Shown: positions 4,935 to 5,002 of the stretch, piece by piece
Position numbering within the stretch: the first letter of the stretch is position 1
Layout of the letters: every line of letters starts with the position of its first letter
Source of the DNA: JBBQTU01 sp038213005
GTDB taxonomy: Bacteria > Planctomycetota > Phycisphaerae > Tepidisphaerales > Tepidisphaeraceae
Direction: 5' to 3'
NCBI GenBank assembly: GCA_038213005.1
Contig: JBBQTU010000268.1
Span: 1-5,002 of the forward strand
Length of the DNA stretch: 5,002 bases
Position numbers and translations under genes: made by a program
Notes under the pieces: generated by a model
Seen by the model: the letters and a program-made list of their open reading frames with translations, nothing else
Told to the model about the DNA's origin: nothing
Database searches by the model: none

Positions 4935-5002
4935 TAGAATCATCAAGGACCGGCGCACCAATAACTGGCAGGAATGGCGCTATGATCTCCGCGTACTCCT
5001 CC
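4935..5002 (+). promoter_or_regulatory. Possible promoter, Shine-Dalgarno and first codons of a gene cut by the window end
   Basis: TAGAAT (4935-4940) is a five-of-six -10 match without a good -35. About 30 nt on, CAGGA (4969-4973) sits 8 nt before ATG 4982, and the frame stays open for the seven codons left in the window (MISAYSS). The arrangement is right for a gene start but too little is present to identify a product, and the pattern could be chance. Confidence 0.22.

Overview
The window looks like ordinary chromosome from a GC-rich, Gram-negative-type bacterium. A Kdo-8-phosphate synthase (kdsA) implies a Kdo-containing lipopolysaccharide and hence an outer membrane. ispF places isoprenoid synthesis on the MEP pathway, and a predicted lipoprotein carries a clean lipobox. 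Sparse Shine-Dalgarno sites, the style of the conserved hypothetical lipoprotein and the dispersed hairpin-rich intergenic repeats suggest Planctomycetota, perhaps Phycisphaerae. That placement is an inference from impression, not a computed result.

Layout from left to right: (1) the C-terminal 167 codons of kdsA on + (1-504), followed by a small hairpin-plus-T-tract terminator and then a ~97-nt imperfect palindrome (564-660) in the convergent gap. (2) zwf on - (690-2216), a full-length glucose-6-phosphate dehydrogenase. (3) A 167-bp divergent intergenic region with a 16-bp-arm palindrome, a near-leaderless zwf promoter on - and an extended -10 plus strong Shine-Dalgarno for hicB on +. (4) A HicB-family antitoxin-like gene (2384-2752) with no visible hicA. 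(5) About 420 bp without an intact gene, holding what looks like a frameshifted remnant of a + strand gene. (6) On -, a lipoprotein gene (3720-4367) followed 52 nt later by ispF (3173-3667), plausibly one transcription unit with a promoter at 4391-4419. (7) A gene-free right end (4368-5002) dominated by two ~207-nt, ~94% identical, tandem copies of a multi-hairpin element with near-terminal inverted repeats, and possibly the first codons of another + gene at the window edge.

The intact genes are housekeeping: LPS core precursor, oxidative pentose phosphate entry and isoprenoid precursor. They do not form one pathway; gene orientation changes three times and each change is marked by a repeat, palindrome or decayed segment. 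I see no evidence for a new multi-gene system. The most interesting material is non-coding: the tandem structured repeat, the palindrome overlapping the zwf promoter, and the decayed gene next to the solitary HicB.
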